Assembly: GCA_900548205.1 (NCBI GenBank)
Contig: URJS01000003.1
Coordinates: 14,409-78,408, forward strand
Direction: 5' to 3'
DNA length: 64,000 nucleotides
From: an uncultured Roseburia sp.
GTDB lineage: Bacteria > Bacillota > Clostridia > Lachnospirales > Lachnospiraceae
Shown here: positions 17,219-25,815 of the stretch, one piece after another
Layout: each line of letters opens with the position of its first letter
How positions within the stretch are numbered: position 1 is the first letter of the stretch
Program-made: the position numbers and the translations under genes
Notes under the pieces: generated by a model
What the model saw: the letters and a program-made list of their open reading frames with translations, nothing else
Databases searched by the model: none
What the model was told of the DNA's origin: nothing

Positions 17219-18308
17219 AGACATCATAGCTATGACGGTTTTGTTTGTGCTGCTCCCCATGTGGATCGGCTATCTTTGGGTAGAGTTTTTAAGGCTGAGG
17301 GAGGGCTGGAACCGTCTTCTGCACGCATGGGTGCTTGGATTTGTCACGATGCTTGCGGTGGCGCAGGTGATTCTGGTGCCGCTTGTGGCATTGGAGAAGA
17401 CCCTGACAACTGCGATGATCCTATGGAAAATAGCGCTGACAGTTTTGTCGATTTTATCGTTTGGTCTGCTGCTGCGGCGCTGGAAACGCGGAAAGCTGGG
17501 ATTTCTTACGGGAAGTGCGGGCGCCGGGGGAGAAAGCCATACAAAGACAAGGGATACGTCAAGAAGGGGCTGGGTGTATGTATTTGGAACGCTGGCGGCA
17601 GTGATGATTCTGCTGCAGGCATATATTCCGGCGCGCTATGAGCACGGCGACGATGACGATGCACGGTTTATTTCCGAGGAGGTATCCGCGGTCCAGCACG
17701 ATACGATGTATATTGATGATCCGATTTCGGGAAGCGAGATGTATTGGGATCAGGGAGAGGTGAAAAAGGATCTGACTTCTCCCTGGGCAATGTATATTGC
17801 AATGTGCAGCCGGATCAGCGGGATTCATCCGGCAGTGCTGTCGCATACCTATCTGCCGTTTTTTTTGATTTTATTATGCTATGCGGTGTATCTGCTGATC
17901 GGGCACGTTTTACTGCGGGGAGACTGGGAAAAGACATTTTTGTTTTTGATCTTTTTGTCTGTCGTTCATTTGTGGGGCTATACGTCGACACACACGCTCG
18001 CGTCGATGCTGCTGCTTCGCATCTGGCAGGGAAAGGCAGTCTGCGCAAGCTTTCTCATACCGCTGTTTTTCTACCTGATGTACCGCCTGATGCACAGGGA
18101 GTACCACAGGGGCTGGCTGGCGCTTTTGTATGTTGCGGCGACAGGCGCGTGTCTTTTGTCGGGAATCGGGATTACGACGGTGCCCGTGATCCTGTTGTTG
18201 TATGGAATTGTTGATTTTATCACTTACCGTGACAGAAAAAAAACAGCTATGATTTTGATGGCGGCAGTGCCCAACGCTGCGTTTTTGTTATATTATCTGA
18301 TCAGATAG
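17208..18308 (+). CDS. Membrane protein, first half of split GT-C-like pair 1
   Basis: Polytopic protein of 366 residues with about nine hydrophobic segments and an extracytoplasmic loop around residues 145-195 rich in acidic residues. The loop carries DTMYIDDPISG, and the segments after it have IHPAVLSHTYLPFF and RIWQGKAVCASFLIPL. Equivalent phrases occur at the same places in the proteins at 32492 and 34364, so the three are homologous. Each is followed by a second membrane gene that is also homologous among the three. The acidic loop after the early helices is reminiscent of GT-C glycosyltransferases using lipid-phosphate sugars, but no function is proven. From memory it resembles DUF6077-type proteins of Lachnospiraceae; unverified. 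Confidence 0.7.
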   Translation: MNYKDIIAMTVLFVLLPMWIGYLWVEFLRLREGWNRLLHAWVLGFVTMLAVAQVILVPLVALEKTLTTAMILWKIALTVLSILSFGLLLRRWKRGKLGFLTGSAGAGGESHTKTRDTSRRGWVYVFGTLAAVMILLQAYIPARYEHGDDDDARFISEEVSAVQHDTMYIDDPISGSEMYWDQGEVKKDLTSPWAMYIAMCSRISGIHPAVLSHTYLPFFLILLCYAVYLLIGHVLLRGDWEKTFLFLIFLSVVHLWGYTSTHTLASMLLLRIWQGKAVCASFLIPLFFYLMYRLMHREYHRGWLALLYVAATGACLLSGIGITTVPVILLLYGIVDFITYRDRKKTAMILMAAVPNAAFLLYYLIR

Positions 18309-18316
18309 GGAGATTC

Positions 18317-19105
18317 ATGATTACTTATTGTTATGCGGTTTGGAATGAATTTATTAACTTTATAGGGGGAAGGAACGGGCTTTTGCACTGGCTTTTTTTC
18401 TGCGCGGCGCTGCTGTTTTGCGCGCTTTGGGGAAAGGGAGACAGGAAGCGGCTGTTCTGGCCGTCGGTGCTGGTGCTCCTTTTTTTCTTTAACCCGCTTT
18501 TTTATGCGACGATCGGAACAAAATTTTTGTCCGGCGTTTACTGGCGGCTTTTATGGATGCTCCCGGTTTCGTTTGTCATCGCATATGCGCTCACGAGGCT
18601 TGTGTATCGCTGGAACAAGGATGCGTTGCGCGTTGCGGTGATCGTGATTGCCTGCGTCTGCATCATTGCGACTGGGGAGCGCGAGTTTTCCGCCAAGACT
18701 TATCAGGAAAAAGAAAATGAATATGAGATCGCACAGGCGGCAGTGGAAATATCGGACATTGTGACGGAAAATCTTTTGAGCTGGAAGGAGAATATCATTG
18801 TGCCCAATGAGCTGCTCTGTGATGTGCGCCAGTATTCAAGCGCGGTCGGACTGCTCTACGGCAGAAATGCCGGAGGCTTTATCTCTGATATTGCGCCGGA
18901 TGAGCAGATGGTTTACGAGGAGATGAGCAAGGAGGAGCCGGACCTTTCGCTTGTCACAGAGGTGGCGCGGGCAAGAGAGTGCCGGTATATTGTATTTAAC
19001 ACATCCTTTCACCGGATACCTGAGGATCTAAGCGGATATGGCTATGAAAAAATCGCGGTGGTGCAGGAGGATTACGCGGTTTACCGCAGGATGGTGCAGC
19101 AGTAG
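18317..19105 (+). CDS. Membrane protein, second half of split GT-C-like pair 1
   Basis: Protein of 262 residues starting 8 bases after its partner. About four hydrophobic segments (to residue 120) include FFFNPLFYATIG and YWRLLWMLPVSFV, followed by a soluble, presumably extracytoplasmic, domain of about 140 residues with VPNELLCDVRQYSSAVGLLYGR and a C-terminal YEKIAVVQEDYAVYRRM. The same order (NP motif, aromatic-W/F-MLP helix, ELxxxIRQY-like segment, final tyrosine-rich strand) is seen in the proteins at 33537 and 35328. It and its partner would together equal one GT-C-sized enzyme, so they probably form a heterodimer. Substrate unknown. Confidence 0.65.
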   Translation: MITYCYAVWNEFINFIGGRNGLLHWLFFCAALLFCALWGKGDRKRLFWPSVLVLLFFFNPLFYATIGTKFLSGVYWRLLWMLPVSFVIAYALTRLVYRWNKDALRVAVIVIACVCIIATGEREFSAKTYQEKENEYEIAQAAVEISDIVTENLLSWKENIIVPNELLCDVRQYSSAVGLLYGRNAGGFISDIAPDEQMVYEEMSKEEPDLSLVTEVARARECRYIVFNTSFHRIPEDLSGYGYEKIAVVQEDYAVYRRMVQQ

Positions 19106-19119
19106 GTTGGAGAGAACAG

Positions 19120-20307
19120 ATGGAGAGAATAAAGAGGATTTATGAGGAAACGGACTGGGGCGGAATAGGCATTGCCTCGTACTACGGTTATTTTGCAGTC
19201 AATATGCTGATGAAGGCGTTTGCCTATGACCACGGTGACAATATTTATAAATACTTTTTTGTGTTTGGTATGTTTTTCCTTGTGATCAAATTGGTCACAA
19301 CAAAATACACGCTGCGGGAGATCTGCTGGGCAGGCATCCTGATCGGTGTGGCAGTTCCGCTATCCATTATCACAAAATCAAATACATGGCTGCTTTTGTT
19401 TTTGACGATCATCGGGATGAAGAATTGCAGCTACCGGAATCTGATCAAAATTGCGCTCTATATCCGTATGTTCAGCATTTGTATTCTTGTGCTGGGATCG
19501 ACCTTCGGTGTGTATGACATCGGATATAAGACGACGCCTGATACGAGCTATGTGGAGATTCCGGTCTACAGCTTTGCGATGGGAGAACCGAATTACGCAT
19601 TTTTATGCGTCTTTTTGACGATGCTTTTGCTCCTTTATTATAATTATGAAAAATTAAATAAATGGTGGTTTTTTGGAACAGCCGCGGTAGCGCTGATCTT
19701 TTATAAGCTGACCTTCTGCCGTACCGGGATCGCAGTATTTTTCTTCTGCTGGGGTCTGATCGTTTTTGAGAAGTGCGTCAAAAATAAAAAAGCAAAATTC
19801 ATACTGGCGTTATCCGTTCCGGTCGGCGCGCTGTTTAGCTTCTGTACGATGGTCATTTATAACGCGGAAAATCCGGTGCTAAAGCTGCTCAATCACTATG
19901 TATCGGGCAGAATTTATATTATGAACAGCTATTTCAGGGATCAGGGGCTTGCACTTTATCCGCGTACACAGGAGTCCTTTTATGCAAGCTATTATGGACT
20001 GATTGATAATTCCTACATGTTTGTGCTCCTCTACTGCGGCTGGATCGTGGCAATCTTTTTCCTTGCTCTGATGTGCCAGACGCTGTTTCGGCTCTATAAG
20101 CTGGGACATTATAAGGAGCTTGTCATGATCGGAACGCTCGCATTATACGGAGTGCTGGAGCAGTTTGTTATGAACGGTTTTATGAATCCGTTTATTTTAC
20201 TGGGAGCAATTTTATTGTACCCGAATATTCTTGAGAAATCGCCTGCAACAGTGCAGGAGCGGCATGAGGCGTCATATGAAACAATATCGAATACTACAGG
20301 TGCATAA
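19120..20307 (+). CDS. Wzy-like polysaccharide polymerase
   Basis: Polytopic protein of 395 residues with about ten hydrophobic segments and one long external loop (about residues 255-300, ENPVLKLLNHYVSGRIYIMNSY...YASYYGLIDNSYMFVLLYCG). Repeated helix layout, an Arg in FCRTGIAVFF and the SGR...DNSY loop are typical of O-antigen/capsule polymerases, which share little sequence otherwise. It would join lipid-linked repeat units outside the membrane after a flippase brings them over; a flippase gene is at 30952. Its 3' end overlaps the next glycosyltransferase gene by 32 bases. Confidence 0.78.
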   Translation: MERIKRIYEETDWGGIGIASYYGYFAVNMLMKAFAYDHGDNIYKYFFVFGMFFLVIKLVTTKYTLREICWAGILIGVAVPLSIITKSNTWLLLFLTIIGMKNCSYRNLIKIALYIRMFSICILVLGSTFGVYDIGYKTTPDTSYVEIPVYSFAMGEPNYAFLCVFLTMLLLLYYNYEKLNKWWFFGTAAVALIFYKLTFCRTGIAVFFFCWGLIVFEKCVKNKKAKFILALSVPVGALFSFCTMVIYNAENPVLKLLNHYVSGRIYIMNSYFRDQGLALYPRTQESFYASYYGLIDNSYMFVLLYCGWIVAIFFLALMCQTLFRLYKLGHYKELVMIGTLALYGVLEQFVMNGFMNPFILLGAILLYPNILEKSPATVQERHEASYETISNTTGA

Positions 20308-21493
20308 TTTTTATCAGATTCCGGGCGGCGAGGACGTTGTGGTCCGCAATGAAAAGCGGCTGATGGAGGAGCATGGGCATACGGTTTTTACCTACTACCG
20401 CACGAATAAGGAATTGAAGGAAAAGGGGATTTGGGGCAAGCTTTGTCTGCCCTTTACCGCGGTCTATTCCTTTCGGACAGTGCGGGAGGTCAAGAAGATC
20501 ATAAGGGAAAATAAAATCGACATCGTGCATGTACACAATACGCTGACTATGGTCAGCCCGTCTGTTTTTTATGCGGCTTTCCGGTGTCATGTGCCTGTCG
20601 TGCAGACGCTGCATAATTTTCGGATGCTCTGTCCGGCAGGGTCTTTTTTCCGTGATAATGTGATCTGTGAGGAATGCGTTGCCGACGGTCTGCGCTGTGC
20701 CGTACGCCACAAATGCTATCGCGGCAGTACGGCGCAGACTGTGGTGAGCGCGATGATTTTAAAGATCCACCGGATGCTTGGCACCTACCGGCGGGTAAAT
20801 TTTATCTGTCTGACAGAATTTAACCGAAAGAAGCTGTTAAATGCGCTCAATGCACCAAGCGTGCCAAAGCGGCGCTGGGCAGTGGATGCGGACCGTGTTT
20901 ACATTAAGCCGAATTTCACCTTTGCGGAGGGGCTTGCGCCGAGCAATGAGAGCGGGCAGGAGGAGTATTTCTTATTTGCCGGGCGTGTGGAGGCGCTAAA
21001 GGGCATTGATATTGCGATCAAGGCGTTTGAGCAGCTGCCGGAGAAAAAGCTCTATATTGCGGGAACAGGTCCGATGATGGAGGAGATGCAGGCGTATGTG
21101 AAGGAGCATCAGCTGACGAATATCAGATTTTTGGGATATTTGCAGAAGGAGGAAATGTCGGAGCGTTTTTATCACGCAAGGGCGGTGATCATGACCTCGC
21201 AGTGCTATGAGGCGTTTGCGATGACGATCGCAGAGGCATATTCCTACGGCGTGCCGGTCATTGCCGGAAGTGTCGGCAATATGGATGGCATGGTGAAGGA
21301 AGGGATCACGGGTGTGAAGTTTCAGTACAATTCGGCGGAGGAGCTTGCAGAGAAGGTGCGGGAGTTTGAGACGCTTGATGTACACAAGCTAAAGGAGAAT
21401 GCCAGAGCCTTTTATCAAAAGCGGTTAAGACCGGAGGATAATTATCGAAAGCTGGAGGAGATCTATGAGGATATTTTAAGGAAGCACACCTAG
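20276..21493 (+). CDS. Glycosyltransferase family 4
   Basis: Cytosolic GT-B retaining glycosyltransferase of 405 residues from the ATG at 20276 (GAGG six bases upstream; ATG 20264 with AGGAG is possible). The N-terminal acceptor domain opens with ILQVHNFYQIPGGEDVVV; the donor domain has LFAGRVEALKGIDIAIKAF and the EX7E motif in EAFAMTIAEAYSYGVPVIAG. A cysteine cluster (CEECVADGLRCAVRHKCYRG, about residues 140-160) sits between the two domains. It probably adds one hexose or rhamnose to a lipid-linked repeat unit; donor and acceptor cannot be read from sequence. Confidence 0.9.
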   Translation: MKQYRILQVHNFYQIPGGEDVVVRNEKRLMEEHGHTVFTYYRTNKELKEKGIWGKLCLPFTAVYSFRTVREVKKIIRENKIDIVHVHNTLTMVSPSVFYAAFRCHVPVVQTLHNFRMLCPAGSFFRDNVICEECVADGLRCAVRHKCYRGSTAQTVVSAMILKIHRMLGTYRRVNFICLTEFNRKKLLNALNAPSVPKRRWAVDADRVYIKPNFTFAEGLAPSNESGQEEYFLFAGRVEALKGIDIAIKAFEQLPEKKLYIAGTGPMMEEMQAYVKEHQLTNIRFLGYLQKEEMSERFYHARAVIMTSQCYEAFAMTIAEAYSYGVPVIAGSVGNMDGMVKEGITGVKFQYNSAEELAEKVREFETLDVHKLKENARAFYQKRLRPEDNYRKLEEIYEDILRKHT

Positions 21494-21512
21494 AGGAGAG
21501 GAGGGAGACCGG

Positions 21513-22613
21513 ATGAGAAAGAAAGCAGTTTTTATTACCAATATTCCATCGCCGTACCGCGTTGATTTTTTTGTCTATCTGCAGAAAAATTTTCCGGAGT
21601 ATGAGTTTCATGTGATATTTTCGGGCGCCGGCATGGAGAATCGCCAATGGAGCGTAGAGCTGCGGGAGCTTGAGAATGCCGTCTTTTTAAAGTCGCGCAC
21701 GATCGTGATCCGCAAGCGGTATGACGACCGATATATTTTTCTGCCTGTCGGAGTAGAAAAGACGCTGGCAGCGCTAAAGCCGGATATGGTATTTGCGATG
21801 GAGTACAATCCGACGATTCTGCGCGCGGTGCACTGGTGCGTGCGGCATCATGTTCCGTTTGTGAGCTGGACGGACGGGACGCTTTATTCCGAGCGAAATA
21901 TCGGGCGCGTGCAGCGTCTTTCCAGGCGCTACATCATAAAGCGCGCGGCGGCGTTTGTGGCGAGCAGCACTGCCTCAAGGGAGGCGCAGACGGCATACGG
22001 CGCAGACCCAAAGAAGTGTTTTCTTTCTTATCTGACAGTGGATATTCAAAAATATCTTGCAAAAAAAGATTCCTATGAGGCGCGCCAGATGATTTATGTG
22101 GGAAGTCTCATCCAAAGAAAAGGACTTGATCTGTTGCTGCCTGCGCTTGCCGAAACGGCGGAGGATATCCGGCTTGTGATCGTCGGAGAGGGGCAGGAGA
22201 AGCAGGCTTTGTGCGAACAGATAGAGAAGCTTGGTATTTCAGACCGGGTAGAATGGAAGGGCTTTGTGGAGGGCGAGGCGCTGAGAAAGCTGTACCGCGC
22301 ATCGGACGTCTTTGTGCTCCCGACGAGGGAGGACTGCTTTGGGCTTGTGATCTTAGAGGCGATGTGCGCGTCCCTTCCGGTGATCTCCTCAAAGTATGCG
22401 GACGGCGCAAGAGATCTGCTGGCAGAGGGGGAGAACGGGTATATGGTAGACCCGGAGGATACGAAAGCGTTCGCCAAGACGATCGATGGCATATTTGCAG
22501 AGGGCAGGCTTGCGCAGATGGGCGCTTGCAGCTATGAGAGGGCGCAGCAGTTTTCGTTTGCGAGGGTGGCAGAAGGCTGTATCGCGGCGCTTCGGTATGT
22601 GCTTGGCGAATAG
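21513..22613 (+). CDS. Glycosyltransferase family 4
   Basis: GT-B enzyme of 366 residues. The N-terminus FITNIPSPYRVDFF is characteristic of capsule GT4 enzymes. The donor-binding half has MIYVGSLIQRKGLDLLLPAL, VIVGEGQEK and PTREDCFGLVILEAMCASLPVI, in which the first acidic residue of the EX7E motif is Asp. A strong GGAGGGAGA site precedes the ATG. It follows the other GT4 gene by 19 bases, and the two probably act in sequence on the same repeat unit. Specificity unknown. Confidence 0.9.
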   Translation: MRKKAVFITNIPSPYRVDFFVYLQKNFPEYEFHVIFSGAGMENRQWSVELRELENAVFLKSRTIVIRKRYDDRYIFLPVGVEKTLAALKPDMVFAMEYNPTILRAVHWCVRHHVPFVSWTDGTLYSERNIGRVQRLSRRYIIKRAAAFVASSTASREAQTAYGADPKKCFLSYLTVDIQKYLAKKDSYEARQMIYVGSLIQRKGLDLLLPALAETAEDIRLVIVGEGQEKQALCEQIEKLGISDRVEWKGFVEGEALRKLYRASDVFVLPTREDCFGLVILEAMCASLPVISSKYADGARDLLAEGENGYMVDPEDTKAFAKTIDGIFAEGRLAQMGACSYERAQQFSFARVAEGCIAALRYVLGE

Positions 22614-22630
22614 ATGGAATGGAAGAAGAA

Positions 22631-23785
22631 ATGAAAAAAAAGATATTATTTAATGGTTTGGGAAACCGCGGCTGGATTGGCGGTCTTTATTATCTGAAAA
22701 ATATTATATTCAGCTGTCTGCAGAGTGAAAAAATTAAAAACAGCTTCGACATGATTGTGCTGATCGACCCAAAGCACGTGGATATTTTTGATTGCTTTGC
22801 AGATACGGACGGCGTTGAGATTCGTATTTTTGCGGGCGAGAGCAAGTGGAAGCTGATGCTTTATGAGATGCGGCTGATTTGGGTGCAGGGCGTAAAATAC
22901 TGCTATGCGCTGGAGTTAAATAAAATCGGACGTTTTTTTAAGCGCAAAGGGATTTTCTGGATACCCGATTTCCAGCATCGGACGCTGCCGGAATTTTTTT
23001 CGCAGGAGGAGCTTGCCAGAAAGCAGGAGAAGGATACCGAGATGGTGATGAGCAAAAATCCCATGGTGTTAAGCAGTCTTGATGCAAAGAATGATCTGGA
23101 ACGCTTTTATCCCGGTTATCGCTGCAAGATTGAGGTCGTGCATTTTGTCTCTTATATAGAGCCGGAAATCCGCGCGATCACGCCGGAGCTTGAGGAGAAG
23201 GTGCGGGAGAAGTTTGGACTGAAAAAGAAGTACATCTATCTGCCGAACCAGTTTTGGCAGCACAAAAATCATATTGTGGCGGTGCGGGCGATCGAGGAGT
23301 TAAAAAAGCGCGGCGCCTTAGCTGATCATGATTTTGTATTTACCGGAAATCTGGAGGATTACCGCAATCCTGCGTATATCAACCGCTTAAAGGAAATTAT
23401 GGAAGCGCCGCAGGTGGCGGATGCGATACGTCTGCTTGGCTTTGTGGACCGCACAGAGCAGCTGTGCATTATGAAAAACGCGCAGTTTATTGTGCAGCCG
23501 TCTCTCTGCGAGGGCTGGGGAACAGTGCTTGAGGATGCAAAGGTGCTCGATAAGACGGTTCTTTTGTCTGATATTCCGGTGCACAGGGAGCAGATGAATG
23601 AGAAGTGCCGGCTGTTCGACCCGAACGAACCGGGGGAGCTTGCGGATTTGATGGAGCAGTTGGCAGGGGAAGCGCAAAGCCCCAAGACGGCGGAGCAGTT
23701 TGCGGGGAATATAGAGCAGGGGATCGCAAATATGTATCGGGAAGCGTGCGAATATGCGAAGGCATTGGAGCGTGTATTTCTATAA
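22631..23785 (+). CDS. Glycosyltransferase (GT4-like, GT-B fold)
   Basis: Protein of 384 residues from the ATG at 22631, which has GGAAG six bases upstream; an ATG at 22619 would add four residues. It opens with KKILFNGLGNRGWIGGLYYL, has the mid-chain phrase YLPNQFWQHKNHIVAVRAI typical of GT4-like capsule enzymes, then LLGFVDRTEQLCIMKNAQFIVQ and SLCEGWGTVLEDAKVLDKTVLLSDIPVHREQ. The spacing of the acidic pair differs slightly from classic EX7E. Probably cytosolic and active on the lipid-linked repeat unit. Confidence 0.85.
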   Translation: MKKKILFNGLGNRGWIGGLYYLKNIIFSCLQSEKIKNSFDMIVLIDPKHVDIFDCFADTDGVEIRIFAGESKWKLMLYEMRLIWVQGVKYCYALELNKIGRFFKRKGIFWIPDFQHRTLPEFFSQEELARKQEKDTEMVMSKNPMVLSSLDAKNDLERFYPGYRCKIEVVHFVSYIEPEIRAITPELEEKVREKFGLKKKYIYLPNQFWQHKNHIVAVRAIEELKKRGALADHDFVFTGNLEDYRNPAYINRLKEIMEAPQVADAIRLLGFVDRTEQLCIMKNAQFIVQPSLCEGWGTVLEDAKVLDKTVLLSDIPVHREQMNEKCRLFDPNEPGELADLMEQLAGEAQSPKTAEQFAGNIEQGIANMYREACEYAKALERVFL

Positions 23786-23796
23786 GGAGCGTTGAA

Positions 23797-24720
23797 ATGA
23801 AAAAAATGGTGATTACCGGCGTGAATGGATTTATCGGAAGAAGCGCCAAAGAATACTTTGAACGGGATTATGAGATCATCGGCATTGATTTAGCAGAGAA
23901 TTATTGCGGTCAGAAAAACGGCGCCGGCAGTTTTACCTATTATCAGTGCAATATGTCGCAGAATCCTGCAGAGCTTGCCAATATTTTTACCGATATGCAG
24001 CCGGATGTCGTGCTGCATTGTGCGGGAAGTGCAAACGTCGGTGCGTCGGTAGTCAATCCGATGGCCGATCTGGACGGAAATCTGCACAGCCTTTATCAGC
24101 TTTTGCTGGCATTAAAGTCATTTGAAAAAAGACCGAAGCTTATTTTCTTTTCCAGCGCGGCTGTCTACGGAAATCCCACGCACCTTCCGATCCGCGAGAC
24201 GGATGCGCTTGCGCCGATTTCTCCGTATGGCGTGCATAAGCTGATGTGCGAGGAGCTGTGCCGCTATTATAACAGGGTGCACGGCTATCAGGCGCGTGCG
24301 ATCCGTATTTTTTCCGCCTATGGCAGCGGACTGCGCAAGCAGCTTTTATGGGATATGTACCAGAAATATCAAAATACGGGAGAGATCAAGCTGTTTGGCA
24401 CGGGGAATGAGACGAGAGATTTTATCCATGTGTCGGATATTATGCGTGCGATCGCGCTGATCCTTGCTTATGACGGAGATGAGGAGGTCTTTAATGTGGC
24501 AAACGGCGAGGAGGTTTCTATCCGCGCGCTGGCGCAGATTTATGCGAAGCAGCTTGGCAGGGATGAGAAAATCGTGGCGTTTACCGGGGAGACAAAGGTG
24601 GGCGACCCACAGAACTGGTGCGCGGATATTTCCCTGCTGAAAAAAATCGGCTATCAGAAGCAGAAAGAGCTTGAGGCAGGCGTTTTTGATTATGTAAACT
24701 GGGTCAAAGCAGAAGGGTAA
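23797..24720 (+). CDS. NAD-dependent sugar epimerase/dehydratase (extended SDR)
   Basis: Protein of 307 residues. The ATG at 23797 is chosen because AAGGAG lies eight bases upstream and the sequence opens as ITGVNGFIGRSAKEYF, a Rossmann start; the frame stays open further left without family sequence. Catalytic residues sit in FSSAAVYGNPTHLPI and YGVHKLMCEELC (Tyr-x3-Lys). The substrate-binding half contains RIFSAYGSGLRKQLLWDM and TRDFIHVSDIMRAIALIL, the pattern of UDP-glucose/GalNAc 4-epimerases and GDP-sugar SDRs. It probably provides a nucleotide sugar for the neighbouring transferases; the sugar is not determinable here. Confidence 0.88.
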   Translation: MKKMVITGVNGFIGRSAKEYFERDYEIIGIDLAENYCGQKNGAGSFTYYQCNMSQNPAELANIFTDMQPDVVLHCAGSANVGASVVNPMADLDGNLHSLYQLLLALKSFEKRPKLIFFSSAAVYGNPTHLPIRETDALAPISPYGVHKLMCEELCRYYNRVHGYQARAIRIFSAYGSGLRKQLLWDMYQKYQNTGEIKLFGTGNETRDFIHVSDIMRAIALILAYDGDEEVFNVANGEEVSIRALAQIYAKQLGRDEKIVAFTGETKVGDPQNWCADISLLKKIGYQKQKELEAGVFDYVNWVKAEG

Positions 24721-24723
24721 GGG

Positions 24724-25701
24724 ATGAGTGAAAGAAAGACGGCGCCGGTGATTTTGTTTACCTACAACAGACCGGAGCATACAAGGAATACCATAGAAGC
24801 GCTGGCGGCAAATGAGCTGGCAGACGAAACGGAGCTTTATATTTTTTCAGATGCGGCGAAGCCGAAAAAGGATGACAGCGAGACGGCAGAGCTGGCATGG
24901 CGGGAAAATGTAAAAAAGGTGGAGCAGATCCGCGCTTATGCGGCAGACATCACCGGATTTGCAAGCGTCACGCTGGTGGAAAGGCATGAGAACTATGGTC
25001 TGGCGCGAAATGTCATCGAGGGCGTGACGGAGATCGTAGATCGCTATGGAAAGGTGATCGTTTTAGAGGATGATCTTGTGACAAATCCGTTTTTTCTTCG
25101 TTTCATGAACGACGGGCTGGATCGTTACGAGAAAGAAAAGAGAGTCACGGGTGTGACGGGATATTCATTTTTGGATGATGACACCGATTATGATAAGCCT
25201 TCTTATCTCTGCGGTCTGACGGGAACAAGCTGGTCGTGGGCGACATGGGCAGACCGTTGGGAAACGTTTGACGCGAATGCACAAGGGTGGGAGCGGCTGA
25301 TCACAGATGCGGCTTACCGTAAGCGGTTTAATTACGATAATACTTATAATTTTTATCAGATTTTAAAGGCGCAGCAGCAGGATGCGGGCACAAATTCGTG
25401 GGCGATCCGCTGGTATTATACGACGTTTTTGCAGGACGGCTTGATTCTTGCTCCGACAAGGTCGCTTGTGGCAAACGACGGCTGGGACGGTTCGGGTGTC
25501 CACTGTGGGGACGGCGCTGCTCCGACAGCAGTACATGCCTTAAAGACAGCAGAGGCGATCACAGCGTTTCCGGATCGCATCGAAGAATTGCCGGATGTGC
25601 GCCGGAGGCTGAAAAAGGAATTGATCCGGATCTCGGAGCCAAGCATAATAAAGCGCGTGTATCATAAGGTGTTTCGGAGAAATTATGTAGGAGAACCGTA
25701 A
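24724..25701 (+). CDS. Glycosyltransferase of the GT2/GNT-I-like fold
   Basis: Protein of 325 residues, starting 3 bases after the epimerase gene. ILFTYNRPEHTRNTIEAL opens a GT-A domain; VTLVERHENYGLARNVIEG and VIVLEDDLVTNPFFLRFMN give the donor site with the EDD acidic motif, in the style of GNT-I-like transferases found in capsule loci. The segment GTSWSWATWADRWE is characteristic of this subgroup. It is likely soluble or peripheral. It precedes a 114-base gap with an RNA hairpin, so it may end one transcription segment. Confidence 0.85.
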   Translation: MSERKTAPVILFTYNRPEHTRNTIEALAANELADETELYIFSDAAKPKKDDSETAELAWRENVKKVEQIRAYAADITGFASVTLVERHENYGLARNVIEGVTEIVDRYGKVIVLEDDLVTNPFFLRFMNDGLDRYEKEKRVTGVTGYSFLDDDTDYDKPSYLCGLTGTSWSWATWADRWETFDANAQGWERLITDAAYRKRFNYDNTYNFYQILKAQQQDAGTNSWAIRWYYTTFLQDGLILAPTRSLVANDGWDGSGVHCGDGAAPTAVHALKTAEAITAFPDRIEELPDVRRRLKKELIRISEPSIIKRVYHKVFRRNYVGEP

Positions 25702-25704
25702 GCT

Positions 25705-25743
25705 CCGATTGTAAGCGCCTTATATGCAAGCGCTTATGATTGG
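25705..25743 (+). other. Intergenic hairpin
   Basis: CCGATTGTAAGCGC and GCGCTTATGATTGG form a 14-bp RNA stem with three G-U pairs around an 11-base loop, in the 114-base gap after a glycosyltransferase stop. No U-tract follows on either strand, so it is not a standard terminator. It could be an RNA processing or stability element. Confidence 0.4.
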
Positions 25744-25815
25744 AAAAACGAGAGGGTATATCAAAATATTTATGATCTGCGCAAACGGATGCTGGAATGA
25801 TACAAGGAGACAGAT

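Noticed and set aside
17208..19105. Frameshifted pseudogene explanation for split pair 1
   Set aside because: The same break with separate starts is seen in three diverged pairs, each with its own initiation region, and neither half shows decay.
25705..25743. Rho-independent terminator
   Set aside because: No U-tract follows the stem on either strand; on the minus strand the T-run precedes rather than follows it.
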